Below, piece after piece: positions 1-7,343 of a DNA stretch of 64,000 bases (the first letter of the stretch is position 1; each line of letters begins with the position of its first letter). This DNA comes from Symbiodinium natans (lineage: Eukaryota > Sar > Dinophyceae > Suessiales > Symbiodiniaceae): positions 506,500 through 570,499 of the forward strand of contig CAJNDS010002223.1 in NCBI GenBank assembly GCA_905221605.1. Reading direction: 5' to 3'. Both the position numbers and the translations under genes were made by a program. The notes below the pieces were generated by a model. That model did no database searches. It saw only the letters and a list, made by a program, of their open reading frames with translations, and was not told the DNA's origin.

Positions 1-261
1 AATTCTCCATTTTGGTTTAGGGTTTAGGGTTTAGGGTTAGGGTTTAGGGTTTAGGGTTTAGGGGTTAGGGTCTTCCTAGGGCTTCGGATTCAAGTAAATT
101 TCGGCGTAAGCCTCTACGAAGCGGATGCGGTTCGTTCCAAGTTTACATCGGTGCCACGGTTTTCTAGACTTCCTGGAAGGTTGAGGTTCAGGACTCTGCT
201 TGTCCCAGGGCTTGCGGACGGGAGGGTAACTCAGGGCCCAGCAGTTAGGCTGAAGAATATG

Positions 262-368
262 GGTTTCCTAAACTAGGGGTACCTTATAGGGGTCCTTATT
301 ATAAATTATAAGGGAATCCCATTTGGGGATCTAAATTGGGGGGTTCCCCCTTTTTTTTCGTAAACCCC
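262..368. mobile_element. MITE-like element, family B (copy B1)
   Basis: It begins GGTTTCCTAAACTAGGGG and ends TTCGTAAACCCC, so the ends are inverted repeats. The interior contains the family hallmark of GGGAATCCC(A/T)TTTGGGGATCTA type. Other copies lie near 32452, 33886, 36810, 38280, 39203, 42160, 49670 and 51834. No coding capacity. Confidence 0.65.
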
Positions 369-391
369 GGTATGGCCGCACGCCGTGTGCC

Positions 392-396
392 CCTTC
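392..396. repeat. Target-site duplication, left copy
   Basis: CCTTC precedes the left TIR and is repeated at 22010-22014. The identity continues as CCTTCAG if the first two TIR bases are counted (392-398 against 22010-22016), so the true duplication is 5 to 7 bp. Polintons typically duplicate 6 bp. Confidence 0.75.
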
Positions 397-648
397 AGTT
401 AGGTGATATCATGCCCATTTTGGTCTAGATGTAACCGCCATACCCCCCCCTACGCTCAACAACCATTATCACAACAGTATCCCCATTATCCATATCCAAA
501 AAATACCATATTCCCCCAAAATCACCACTACACCAACAAAGTATCTATCCCACACAAGAAATTACCTAGGATCAAGGCGGATACATCTAGGTCACAATGG
601 GCATGAGTAGGTAGATAGATTTTATTAGGTTTGGTTTCAAAGGTTGTA
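397..648 (+). repeat. Left terminal inverted repeat
   Basis: The reverse complement matches 21758-22009 over all 252 bp that I compared, including the run of eight C. A 67-codon open frame at 403-606 exists in both copies only because the TIRs are identical. It has no recognisable product and I do not call it a gene. Termini AG...CT agree with Polinton ends. Confidence 0.95.
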
Positions 649-896
649 GTATTGAACGAGCTCCCTGAGAGCATCCGACCACCACGACCACCACGACTAC
701 CACGACATTCTGAAGGACTGGATGCAAGGGTTTAGGGTTTTAGGGTTTAGTGTCCGATTTTGCAACAGTCTGCCAGTGAAGCCGATGCATTGAAAGCATT
801 GAATGCGCATGAGCACAACGTTTGATTTTTGAAGGCTTTTCCCAACTCACAGGTTAGAGTGCTTGTTTCCCCTCGCTGTCCCTCCCTCTTGAAGTC
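649..896. other. GC-rich spacer with a telomere-like tract inside the virus
   Basis: The 248 bp after the TIR contain repeated CCACGA triplet-like units (680-702), and TTTAGGG-like repeats at 728-750 (one unit has an extra T). Telomere-like repeats are otherwise a feature of the host DNA around the provirus, so this spacer looks host-derived. No gene is seen. Confidence 0.6.
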
Positions 897-2078
897 ATGG
901 CGTCTCAGCAGATCATGGCGTTTGAGTGCGTCCATGACGAGGGTTTCAGAATGATGCAGTTGCCCGTGCAGACCACCTTCGGCGATTTCATTCTTCAGTC
1001 CGTGGACAGTGCCAATGTTGAGGGCTACATCGTGGAAGCCTTTCAGGGGCGAGATCCTTATCGCTCTGTGTGGATTGACCAGCAGTCTCCAGCAAGCAAG
1101 ATCGGCGACCTCTTTCCGGAGGACACGCAGAAGGTTTTCATCTACGAAGCCAAGGATGTCTGTGCACTCCGCTACACCTTCCCAAGCCAACAAGAGAGAA
1201 CCATGTTTGTGCCAAAGTGGGACACGTGGAGTATGCTTTTCCACAGACTGGATATCCTTGATGCTCCTCCTGTGGTTACTACAAGGTTCCTGAACAAATG
1301 CAATGTGATTAGAAGCATGCCCGACGAGCCCTTCTACGAGCTCACAGGTGCGCAGGTTCTCTTCACTTACTTGCCCCAAGACAAGTTGCTTGACGTGACC
1401 GTGGATGACTTTACCAGTGGCAGTGGCGACCAGTATTCTGGCACTTGCACCCTCGCCCTGAGCACAAATTTCATGGAGGCGCTGGGTGAGATGAAGCTGA
1501 ATAACAAACTGCCAGTCCATAAGCTGAAGTTCACAGTCGTTACCCAGTTTGACCCGATCGTTCATTTCACGGTGATGGGCGAGGACATCCAAGATCACCA
1601 GACCGTGCGTGATGTGCTGACTGAGAAGTGTGTAGCCATCACTGTGGAGCGCGAGATCTACCTGCCCGAGTACTACGAGAGCATCTCCGAGGGTGTGGGC
1701 GAGGCGATGCAGGATGCGGATGTGGCTGTGCTGTGTGAGCAGAGCCTAGTCCTTCGTCTCGTGTTTCAGCGAGGCTACATCCTGACCCAGAAGCATCTCA
1801 AGACCATTACCTTGGAGGTCTTGCACTACATCAATGAGAATGATGTTAAGCCGGTTTCCTCTGAGTATTTGGAGGATGCAGAGGAATGGGCGCACGAGAA
1901 CATCTACGAGGGGGACCAATATGATGAAGAAGTTGCGCTCACCTGTGAGTATGCCGTAGTCCTTGCAGATCGTCTTCATGACATTTGCTTTGAAGAGCAG
2001 TGTCAAGCCGATCAAGATTGGGCAGGCGACTACTGGGCTCGATACTACGGCGACGACTATTACGTCGACGACAACTAA
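897..2078 (+). CDS. Large unknown protein of the GC-rich cargo segment (393 aa)
   Basis: I do not recognise this protein. The start ATG lies in a good eukaryotic context (GAAGTCATGGCG). The frame is uninterrupted and GC-rich in third positions, unlike the AT-rich viral genes that follow. The sequence is acidic, with a very acidic tyrosine-rich C-terminus (YYGDDYYVDDN). Three stretches (about residues 18-85, 95-165 and 210-245) each have alternating hydrophobic strands ending in a TFP- or VFIYE-like strand and could be beta-grasp (ubiquitin-like) folds, but this is inference from pattern only. No membrane segment or signal peptide is seen. Two perfect hairpins follow the stop codon. It lies in the same orientation as the next gene, 263 bp upstream. 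It may be host-derived cargo or an accessory gene from another element. Confidence 0.75.
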   Translation: MASQQIMAFECVHDEGFRMMQLPVQTTFGDFILQSVDSANVEGYIVEAFQGRDPYRSVWIDQQSPASKIGDLFPEDTQKVFIYEAKDVCALRYTFPSQQERTMFVPKWDTWSMLFHRLDILDAPPVVTTRFLNKCNVIRSMPDEPFYELTGAQVLFTYLPQDKLLDVTVDDFTSGSGDQYSGTCTLALSTNFMEALGEMKLNNKLPVHKLKFTVVTQFDPIVHFTVMGEDIQDHQTVRDVLTEKCVAITVEREIYLPEYYESISEGVGEAMQDADVAVLCEQSLVLRLVFQRGYILTQKHLKTITLEVLHYINENDVKPVSSEYLEDAEEWAHENIYEGDQYDEEVALTCEYAVVLADRLHDICFEEQCQADQDWAGDYWARYYGDDYYVDDN

Positions 2079-2105
2079 GTTCCAATGGTTCCAGTCCGTG
2101 AGGTT

Positions 2106-2152
2106 TTGTGTGCGTCACACAAGGTGATGCATAAAAAGATGCTTAAAGCATC
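2106..2152 (+). terminator. Two hairpins after the 393-aa gene
   Basis: TTGTGTG-CGT-CACACAA at 2106-2122 and GATGCTT-AA-AGCATC (2138-2152) are perfect short palindromes 28-60 nt after the stop. Several AT-rich viral genes are also followed by hairpins, so a transcript-end role is possible but unproven. Confidence 0.4.
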
Positions 2153-2341
2153 AAAGACTATCTGCCGAGCCTGATCCGAACAGCAGGTTCAGTCGGAAAT
2201 GCATCTGCTATCAGCTTGTGCATGTGAGTGTAGTTCGTGAGCCTTGTTTTGCAACAGGTGTTGAGCGGAGCATGTCTGTGATGATTGTAAGCCGTTTTGG
2301 TGTTTCAAAGTGTTTCAAAATTCGTTTAGTGCCCTGAAGCC

Positions 2342-3829
2342 ATGTCCCTCATCTTCTTGGAGCGCAAGGGCAAGATCATCCCGATGATGGTGACGACCGG
2401 CGATTTCTTGCTTTCCGATCGGGCGTATGAGCCGTGGAGTTGTGACAAGTATGAGCTCAGCAAGTTGTCGGTCGGTGACTTGAAGCGTTTGCTGTTGGAG
2501 GGTTACGTCACCTTTCCCAAAAAGGCAAACAGAGACCAGTTGATTGAGCTTGTCTGGGAGCATTACGATGACATCTTCAACCAGATGAGTGTCAAGTGTC
2601 AGCTTTCCCGACGCCGAGAAGGACCAAAATACAAACACACCGCTGTCATGACCGAGCCCCCTTCAGAAGCCGAAGAGGAAGAAGCAGAGGACGACGAAGA
2701 AGCCGAAGAGGAAGAAGCAGAGGACGACTACGACGAAGAAGCCGAAGAGGAAGAAGCAGAGGACGACGAAGAAGCCGAAGAGGAAGAAGCCGAAGAGGAG
2801 GAAGCAGAGGACGACGAAGAAGCCGAAGAGGAAGAAGCAGAGGACGACGAAGAAGCCGAAGAGAAAGAAGCCGAAGAGGAAGAAGTAGAGGACGACAAAG
2901 AAGCCGTAGAGTTGCAAGAAAGTGATGCCGACAGCGTTCTTTCTCATGCAAGTGCTGACAGCCCTCTTCGCCTTCCCAAGAATTACCTGAACGATCCGAC
3001 CGAGTTCCTTCCCAAGGGTGTCTTTTCTGTCTTTGTGCAGGTTAAGGACGACAAGCACCGTTGTATGCCTTTCATCGTCTCCTACACCGACACGATCGCC
3101 GACCTCAAGAAGATGGCGAAGAAGGACTACGGGATTGACCTCAACGAGTTCCGCGTGGACTTTCGGCGGGATTTGTTTTTCATCAAGATCATCGACGAGA
3201 ACAAGCGCATTGGTGACATTGTGGATCAGGAATACAAGACCTTCTACATCACTCCGAACTTGGCGGGTGGTGCTTTGACCCGCTACCTCAAAAAGGACGA
3301 AGCCGTGAAGCACCTCAAGACCAAGTCCACCAAGGGCATCGTGAAAACCGAAGTGCCTGTGAACGTGGACCTTCCCCAGAAGTTCAAGGAGTTCACCGAC
3401 ATCTACACCAACATGATGGCGGAGATCCGTTTGATGAAGTCGCAGGGCATCAATGCCATTCAAGTGGGCTTGAGGCGTGTGACAGACGACCAGCTCAAGA
3501 CCATCAAGGAGATCATGTCCTACGATAAGCGCCGTGGCACTACGACCGAGAGGCTGTTGAAGGTGATTGAGTTCATCTTTCCGACCATGTGTGAGTTGGA
3601 GACAGCTGGTTTGAGCATTGTCCGCCTCAAAGAGGAAATCACACAGGAGTTTGTGCACTTGTATATTGATTTCTATCACCAGTTCAAAGACGGTGAGGCA
3701 CAGTGTGCTAACAGCCAGTTTTGTGACGACATTCGTTTTGAGGAAGGTAGGCGCAAGGGGACACAAAGTTCCCAGACTGCACAGTCCCCAGAGGGGGAAC
3801 ACGAGCCCTCAAACTGTGTTGTGGCGTGA
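2342..3829 (+). CDS. SAP-like / acidic-repeat / ubiquitin-like protein (495 aa)
   Basis: A likely nuclear or DNA-associated protein of unknown role. Residues about 36-80 (SKLSVGDLKRLLLEG, then DQLIELVWEHY) fit a SAP/HeH helix-extension-helix, a DNA-binding fold. Residues about 109-186 are a tandem repeat of the EEAEDDEEAEEE type encoded by near-identical DNA units. Residues about 226-309 resemble a ubiquitin-like beta-grasp domain that ends in LAGGA, reminiscent of the ubiquitin Gly-Gly tail. The C-terminal 180 residues are helical and unrecognised. The start context is GAAGCCATG, like that of the preceding gene. GC-rich codon use sets it apart from the AT-rich viral genes. The SAP and ubiquitin-like calls are fold impressions, not database results. 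Confidence 0.75.
   Translation: MSLIFLERKGKIIPMMVTTGDFLLSDRAYEPWSCDKYELSKLSVGDLKRLLLEGYVTFPKKANRDQLIELVWEHYDDIFNQMSVKCQLSRRREGPKYKHTAVMTEPPSEAEEEEAEDDEEAEEEEAEDDYDEEAEEEEAEDDEEAEEEEAEEEEAEDDEEAEEEEAEDDEEAEEKEAEEEEVEDDKEAVELQESDADSVLSHASADSPLRLPKNYLNDPTEFLPKGVFSVFVQVKDDKHRCMPFIVSYTDTIADLKKMAKKDYGIDLNEFRVDFRRDLFFIKIIDENKRIGDIVDQEYKTFYITPNLAGGALTRYLKKDEAVKHLKTKSTKGIVKTEVPVNVDLPQKFKEFTDIYTNMMAEIRLMKSQGINAIQVGLRRVTDDQLKTIKEIMSYDKRRGTTTERLLKVIEFIFPTMCELETAGLSIVRLKEEITQEFVHLYIDFYHQFKDGEAQCANSQFCDDIRFEEGRRKGTQSSQTAQSPEGEHEPSNCVVA
2655..2905 (+). repeat. Acidic-codon tandem repeat inside the 495-aa gene
   Basis: Repeats of GAAGCCGAAGAGGAAGAAG and GCAGAGGACGACGAA units encode alternating EEAEEEE and EDDEE blocks. 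Such repeats vary in copy number, and the antisense frames they keep open are artefacts. Confidence 0.85.
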
Positions 3830-3847
3830 GGCATGTGATGCCTTTTT
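3829..3847 (+). terminator. Hairpin with T-run at the stop codon
   Basis: AGGCAT-GTG-ATGCCT followed by five T overlaps the end of the 495-aa gene. It resembles an intrinsic hairpin end and parallels the AT-rich hairpins after the viral genes. Confidence 0.4.
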
Positions 3848-3894
3848 CATGCCCAGTTTCCTAGCATCGCACAGGCTGGAAACCCAAAGTGAAA

Positions 3895-4075
3895 AGAGAG
3901 CCAAATGTTCAGTCCCAAGGGTCGCGGGACTGGCAGTCCCAAGGAATTGGGGGCATTGCCCCAAAACGGGCGGGACTGCGGGACTGGGGGTCCCAAGGGG
4001 GGCGGGACTGCGGGACTGGGGGTCCCAAGGGGGGCGGGACTGGCAGTCCCAAGGGTTGCGGGACTGTGTTCTTAA
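3895..4075. repeat. GC-rich tandem hairpin repeats
   Basis: Units of GCGGGACTG, GGGGGTCCC and GGCAGTCCCAAGG alternate, so GGGACT and AGTCCC arms can fold on one another repeatedly. The array lies between the GC-rich cargo genes and the AT-rich part of the virus. The short open frames across it have no recognisable product. Confidence 0.7.
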
Positions 4076-4498
4076 GCTCCTTAAGCCTTAACCCGACCCC
4101 CTAACCCCGCTCCTCTCCCACTTACGCCTTGCAAGGAGACCGACGGACTACATGCAACCTCGTGCCCTACAGTGCCACCGAGAACAAGCCGAGCCACCTC
4201 TACACCAACTAGTGCCTTGGTTAATTTTTATAGATGTTTTAATATATAAAACGAAACCAAAAACGTAAAAACGATAAAAACAAAAATACAACAAAAAATA
4301 AACAATAAAATCAAGTTTGACACATATGGTGTAGGGATTTTTGGGGTGTTTATTTGTATTAAATATTAAAAAAATATTGATACATATTAAAAACTCCTAC
4401 AAAACACAGAGCAAAAACAAACAAAAAACAAGAAACCAACAAAACAAATAGAAAACAAAATAAAAAAAATCAAGTTACTGAAAAAAGCGCTTAACCAT
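4076..4498. other. Junction from GC-rich to AT-rich viral DNA, no gene
   Basis: Composition changes sharply around 4205-4220. The part to about 4200 is GC-rich unique sequence, and from there to 4498 it is A-rich with poly-A-like runs on the + strand. I see no open frame of note. Confidence 0.6.
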
Positions 4499-4528
4499 CA
4501 TATTATTAAGATCCAAAATAATAATATG
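4499..4528 (-). terminator. Perfect 10-bp hairpin after the first Cys-pair gene
   Basis: CATATTATTA and TAATAATATG are separated by a 10-nt loop, 9 bp beyond the stop codon of the minus-strand gene at 4537-5145. This is a likely transcript-end hairpin. Confidence 0.5.
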
Positions 4529-4536
4529 ATCGTTAG

Positions 4537-5145
4537 TTACAATGAAAATATATAATCTACGTATTCCATAATTTCCTCTGTTGTTGTGTTATAATAGTCT
4601 CTCCAACCAACGAGCCAGAAATCAAAACATTCACGAATTATTTCTTTTAGTATCACTTTTTTACTGAGAGTAAACCCATTGAACCGAAAAGTTGCAGTTT
4701 TTAAGTTGTAATACTCTATTTCTGCTAAAACCTTATCCGTGTAATATAAACGTGTAATAATACTATACATCAATGAAACATGACAAACACCGTAAAGTGT
4801 ATAGCTTGTTTTATCCACATTATGCGAAATATTTATAAACTGTTTCATAATCTTGCGCTGTGGGTTCTTTGACCGTTTAATGATATTCTTATACTTTCTT
4901 CTATCCATATTGGTGTCAATGGCAAAATTATGAAACAATAAATGTAAAATTATTCTTTGCACTTTGTTAAGTTTTGACCAATACGAGCTTTCATCAAAAT
5001 TGTTCATTGTTTCAATTTTGTTCCTACATGTGTCACATTTGTTATATTCACATATGCGTTGGCATACGTCAAACGGTAGTTTGTGATTTAAGATCTTGCT
5101 GTTTTGGATTGTGTTACATTTCCAACATTCTCCAAATTTAAACAT
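4537..5145 (-). CDS. Cys-pair (putative zinc-binding) protein, copy 1
   Basis: Unknown function. I chose the internal ATG at 5145 because the frame upstream of it (to 5184) runs into the promoter box at 5170-5182, and because this places the box exactly 25 nt upstream as in two neighbouring genes. The protein begins MFKFGECWKCNTIQ, and a second pair, CDTC, follows about 35 residues later, suggesting a four-Cys zinc site. The remainder is helical and basic. The next gene (5305-5886) has the same layout (CISC ... CDRC) and is probably a paralogue. A perfect hairpin lies just past the stop. It may be an early regulatory or host-interaction factor, which is inference. Confidence 0.8.
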   Translation of the reverse strand: MFKFGECWKCNTIQNSKILNHKLPFDVCQRICEYNKCDTCRNKIETMNNFDESSYWSKLNKVQRIILHLLFHNFAIDTNMDRRKYKNIIKRSKNPQRKIMKQFINISHNVDKTSYTLYGVCHVSLMYSIITRLYYTDKVLAEIEYYNLKTATFRFNGFTLSKKVILKEIIRECFDFWLVGWRDYYNTTTEEIMEYVDYIFSL

Positions 5146-5169
5146 TTTAACTAATATATATAAACAATA

Positions 5170-5182
5170 TTTCTTTAAATAC
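5170..5182 (-). promoter_or_regulatory. Conserved upstream box (early-type promoter)
   Basis: TTTCTTTAAATAC on the + strand (GTATTTAAAGAAA in the sense direction) lies 25 nt before the ATG at 5145. The same box with the same spacing precedes the genes starting at 5886 and 7231. The box extends further upstream as TTTCTGAAG. Confidence 0.6.
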
Positions 5183-5229
5183 ATTTCTGAAGAATATTAA
5201 TTAAAAGAATTATATTTCAGAAAATGGAG

Positions 5230-5262
5230 CATAATATTATTAACATCATTAATAATATTATG
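5230..5262 (-). terminator. Perfect 14-bp hairpin
   Basis: CATAATATTATTAA and TTAATAATATTATG are separated by 5 nt, 43 bp beyond the stop of the minus-strand gene at 5305. Part of the series of 3' hairpins in this virus. Confidence 0.5.
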
Positions 5263-5304
5263 ATCATTATAGTTTTTGTTCTGTTATATAATTGCTAGGC
5301 TACT

Positions 5305-5886
5305 TTACACACTATTGTGTATAATCATTTCCTGTATGAACCGTGTTGTTTCTTTTAAATGGTCAGAAGATAATCTGCGATTGAAACCAATTATAGAATA
5401 TATTATTTCAAGAAAAAACGTATGCACTCGTTGATAATGATGAAAATAATCATGGTCATTGAAACATTTCTTTTTCTCCTGATGCCATTTATAGAATTCA
5501 AATTTATCTAGGTTCTCATACATTGTTTTCATTTCAACGTGTAACTCATGTGTATATTTTTCCTTGTCTACATAATCTCGTAGTATTCTATGAGCTTCAT
5601 CATATTCTGGATATTCATATACTTTAGTAAAGGGAATTATGTAGTCATCAAATAAATTCCTTAACTTACAGCATCTATCACAGCCATAGTAGTCTGTAAT
5701 CATATGTGTTACATCATGTAAGGCATCACATTTATCTAACAGGATTTGTTGTTTGTTCTTAATTTGTCTACATGAAATACAGTTTTTGAAATAATTGGAT
5801 TTCTTTAATTCGTAATAAAAGTTTTCAGTTTCATCATCACTTTCACTTTCGTATTCACTTTCACTTCCATACTCACTGTCACTCAT
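5305..5886 (-). CDS. Cys-pair (putative zinc-binding) protein, copy 2
   Basis: Unknown function. The start ATG at 5886 is preferred to an upstream in-frame GTG because it gives the 25-nt spacing to the shared promoter box. The N-terminus is an acidic tract rich in SESEYESE, followed by CISCRQIKNKQQ and, about 40 residues on, YGCDRCCKLRNLF. The Cys pairs and the order of the following helices match the neighbour at 4537-5145, so the two are probably a tandem duplicate that has diverged. A third, smaller Cys-pair protein lies at the other end of the virus (21468-21704). Confidence 0.8.
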   Translation of the reverse strand: MSDSEYGSESEYESESDDETENFYYELKKSNYFKNCISCRQIKNKQQILLDKCDALHDVTHMITDYYGCDRCCKLRNLFDDYIIPFTKVYEYPEYDEAHRILRDYVDKEKYTHELHVEMKTMYENLDKFEFYKWHQEKKKCFNDHDYFHHYQRVHTFFLEIIYSIIGFNRRLSSDHLKETTRFIQEMIIHNSV

Positions 5887-5910
5887 TTTCACTATAATAT
5901 AAACTTGTTT

Positions 5911-5923
5911 TTTCTTTAAATAC
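5911..5923 (-). promoter_or_regulatory. Conserved upstream box (early-type promoter)
   Basis: TTTCTTTAAATAC again, 25 nt from the ATG at 5886, and followed on the + strand by TTTTCTTAAG. Identical in sequence and spacing to the box at 5170. Confidence 0.65.
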
Positions 5924-5952
5924 TTTTCTTAAGAAATTAGTTCTAAAGAATA

Positions 5953-6864
5953 TTAGACTTTCAACAACTCAAAACGAAGATAGGGACGGTCAGGGTTACC
6001 TTCCACATAATAATGACTTTGACTAAATTTCTTTTCTATTCTCTCAACAGTATACACATTTTTGCTGAAATTTCCGACCCTTTCCTTCTCATTCGGTTTT
6101 CGCTTCCTGAATATCTTGACTTCGTCACCCTTGTCAAGATCCGGATATATCCTATTCCGTTTACCACTACTAGCAATATTCAACCTGACCGCAAACTGAT
6201 TACTTGGTTTTCGCGCCTCTTTCGGCGTGAATTTTGTAGCGGAGTGTTTCATTTGAGTGTTATATGTAATCAGTATCTCAAAAATATAATCAGTCCATTG
6301 GATATTACTTTTGCCCTTTTTCTCATCCGCCTCAACTCGTTTATATAACATGTCCTTAAAAGTTCTGATTGCCCTCTCACTGAAATTTGCGTGTGCCCTT
6401 GTCCTGTGGTGCTCTATCTTCTGCTCCTTTAAATATGTTTGTATAGCTTCTTTAGATAAAGCACCTTCATCATCCGTATATAATATTTTAGGCTTTTTCC
6501 CCATTTTATGTAAACACTCAATCATACCACTCGCTAAATCCTCTTCTGTCTTGCCTTTTATTGCTACCACATGCATAAACTTATCAAAGACATCTATCAT
6601 GATCATACCAACCTTAAACTTTTGATCTTCCAAATCATTGATAAAAAACAAATCCATTTGATACTCGTATGCCGAATGTGGTGCTACAAAACTGTTCTGT
6701 CCCGCAGGTTTTCTTTTTGCCTCTACGTTCTTCTTGAAAAACTCATTAACATCGTCAATAGTTATGTTTTTATCTTTCTCCCGCGCTTCCTTTAAAGTCC
6801 TCTGTCTGCTCCCATATCCCGCGCGATCGTAATACACATTACTAATAATCTCTTGTTTACTCAT
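5953..6864 (-). CDS. DDE (retroviral-type) integrase
   Basis: Catalyses insertion of the viral DNA ends into host DNA. It is 303 residues long, as usual for polinton-type integrases. The N-terminal part (residues about 20-65) ends in GQNSFVAPHSAYEYQMDLFF, typical of this group just before the first catalytic Asp (D71). The second Asp is in LYTDDEG (D131 or D132) and the Glu in FSERAIRTFK (E163). The C-terminus (about 225-303; KGDEVKIFRKRKP ... YYVEGNP) fits the SH3- or chromo-like DNA-binding end. No frameshift is seen and all catalytic residues are present, matching the clean TIRs and target duplication. It is transcribed in the same direction as the small coiled-coil gene upstream. The early-type box is not seen before this gene, so it may be co-transcribed with 6914-7231. 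Confidence 0.93.
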   Translation of the reverse strand: MSKQEIISNVYYDRAGYGSRQRTLKEAREKDKNITIDDVNEFFKKNVEAKRKPAGQNSFVAPHSAYEYQMDLFFINDLEDQKFKVGMIMIDVFDKFMHVVAIKGKTEEDLASGMIECLHKMGKKPKILYTDDEGALSKEAIQTYLKEQKIEHHRTRAHANFSERAIRTFKDMLYKRVEADEKKGKSNIQWTDYIFEILITYNTQMKHSATKFTPKEARKPSNQFAVRLNIASSGKRNRIYPDLDKGDEVKIFRKRKPNEKERVGNFSKNVYTVERIEKKFSQSHYYVEGNPDRPYLRFELLKV

Positions 6865-6880
6865 ATAAATATCCTACAAA

Positions 6881-6921
6881 AATATTGATTTAATCTTAAA
6901 AAATAAAATTAAATCAATATT
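6881..6921 (-). terminator. Perfect 14-bp hairpin between coiled-coil gene and integrase
   Basis: AATATTGATTTAAT and ATTAAATCAATATT flank a 13-nt A-rich loop. The distal arm overlaps the last codons of the gene at 6914-7231. The hairpin sits immediately upstream of the integrase start. Confidence 0.5.
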
Positions 6922-7231
6922 CCTTTTCACACGGAACGACCAACCTGAAATTACTCATGTCATACTTTACTCGTTGACCTTTTACCCGCGTTGGTTCTCT
7001 TTCTTTCATCATTTGTAATACTTGTTCTTGGTTTACCTCATCCAGATTAATGGCATTCTCTTCTATAAATTTCTTGAGTTGTTTCTTCTGCCTTTGCCTT
7101 TCCGATGCGTCCTTCTTCTTCTGCATGTATGCCTCCTCGTGCTTTCTTCTGTGGTAATACAGTCGCTGGTAGATTGCGATCTGCTCCTTTATTTCTTCCA
7201 TAGTCATGTCATTGGGATTTTTTGATGTCAT
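6914..7231 (-). CDS. Small coiled-coil protein (105 aa)
   Basis: I do not recognise a family. The protein is highly charged. Residues about 9-60 are a continuous helix rich in K, E and Q (MEEIKEQIAIYQRLYYHRRKH, then KKKDASERQRQKKQLKK), consistent with a coiled coil, and the C-terminal half ends DMSNFRLVVPCEKEY. The promoter box lies exactly 25 nt upstream. It lies between the integrase and the divergently transcribed polymerase gene, so it may be an early replication or regulatory factor. That is inference from position only. Confidence 0.75.
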   Translation of the reverse strand: MTSKNPNDMTMEEIKEQIAIYQRLYYHRRKHEEAYMQKKKDASERQRQKKQLKKFIEENAINLDEVNQEQVLQMMKEREPTRVKGQRVKYDMSNFRLVVPCEKEY

Positions 7232-7255
7232 TATACAATACTATATATATTTTTG

Positions 7256-7268
7256 TTTCTTTAAGTAT
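7256..7268 (-). promoter_or_regulatory. Conserved upstream box (early-type promoter)
   Basis: TTTCTTTAAGTAT, followed by GTTCTTAAG, 25 nt from the ATG at 7231. One of four copies of the box, here on the minus-strand side of a divergent promoter region. Confidence 0.6.
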
Positions 7269-7302
7269 GTTCTTAAGTGATTAAATTATCAAAAGAATTT
7301 TA

Positions 7303-7315
7303 ATATTTAAAGAAA
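7303..7315 (+). promoter_or_regulatory. Conserved upstream box before the polymerase gene
   Basis: ATATTTAAAGAAA, the same box in sense orientation, 28 nt before the ATG at 7344. With the copy at 7256 it forms a divergent early-type promoter pair. Confidence 0.6.
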
Positions 7316-7343
7316 AAATATATATAATATTATATAATGTATA

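Larger units (their letters stand above)
1..396. other. Host flank left of the provirus
   Basis: No gene is visible. Positions 15-70 are TTTAGGG-type repeats, followed by unique sequence. Positions 262-368 hold a small palindromic element of the family that recurs in the right flank (family B here). The last bases, CCTTC at 392-396, are repeated directly after the right end of the virus. Confidence 0.7.

Noticed and set aside
403-606. 67-codon open frame in the TIR, repeated at 21800-22003 on the minus strand
   Set aside because: Its duplication follows from the TIR identity. The composition is that of AT/CA-rich DNA, with no promoter context and no recognisable product.
747-1598. 283-codon minus-strand open frame
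   Set aside because: It lies antisense to the better-supported 393-aa gene and shows no family features.
2663-3802. 379-codon minus-strand open frame with Leu/Phe repeats
   Set aside because: It is the antisense of the 495-aa gene, and the LFGFF-like repeats are the reverse of the Glu/Asp codon repeat.
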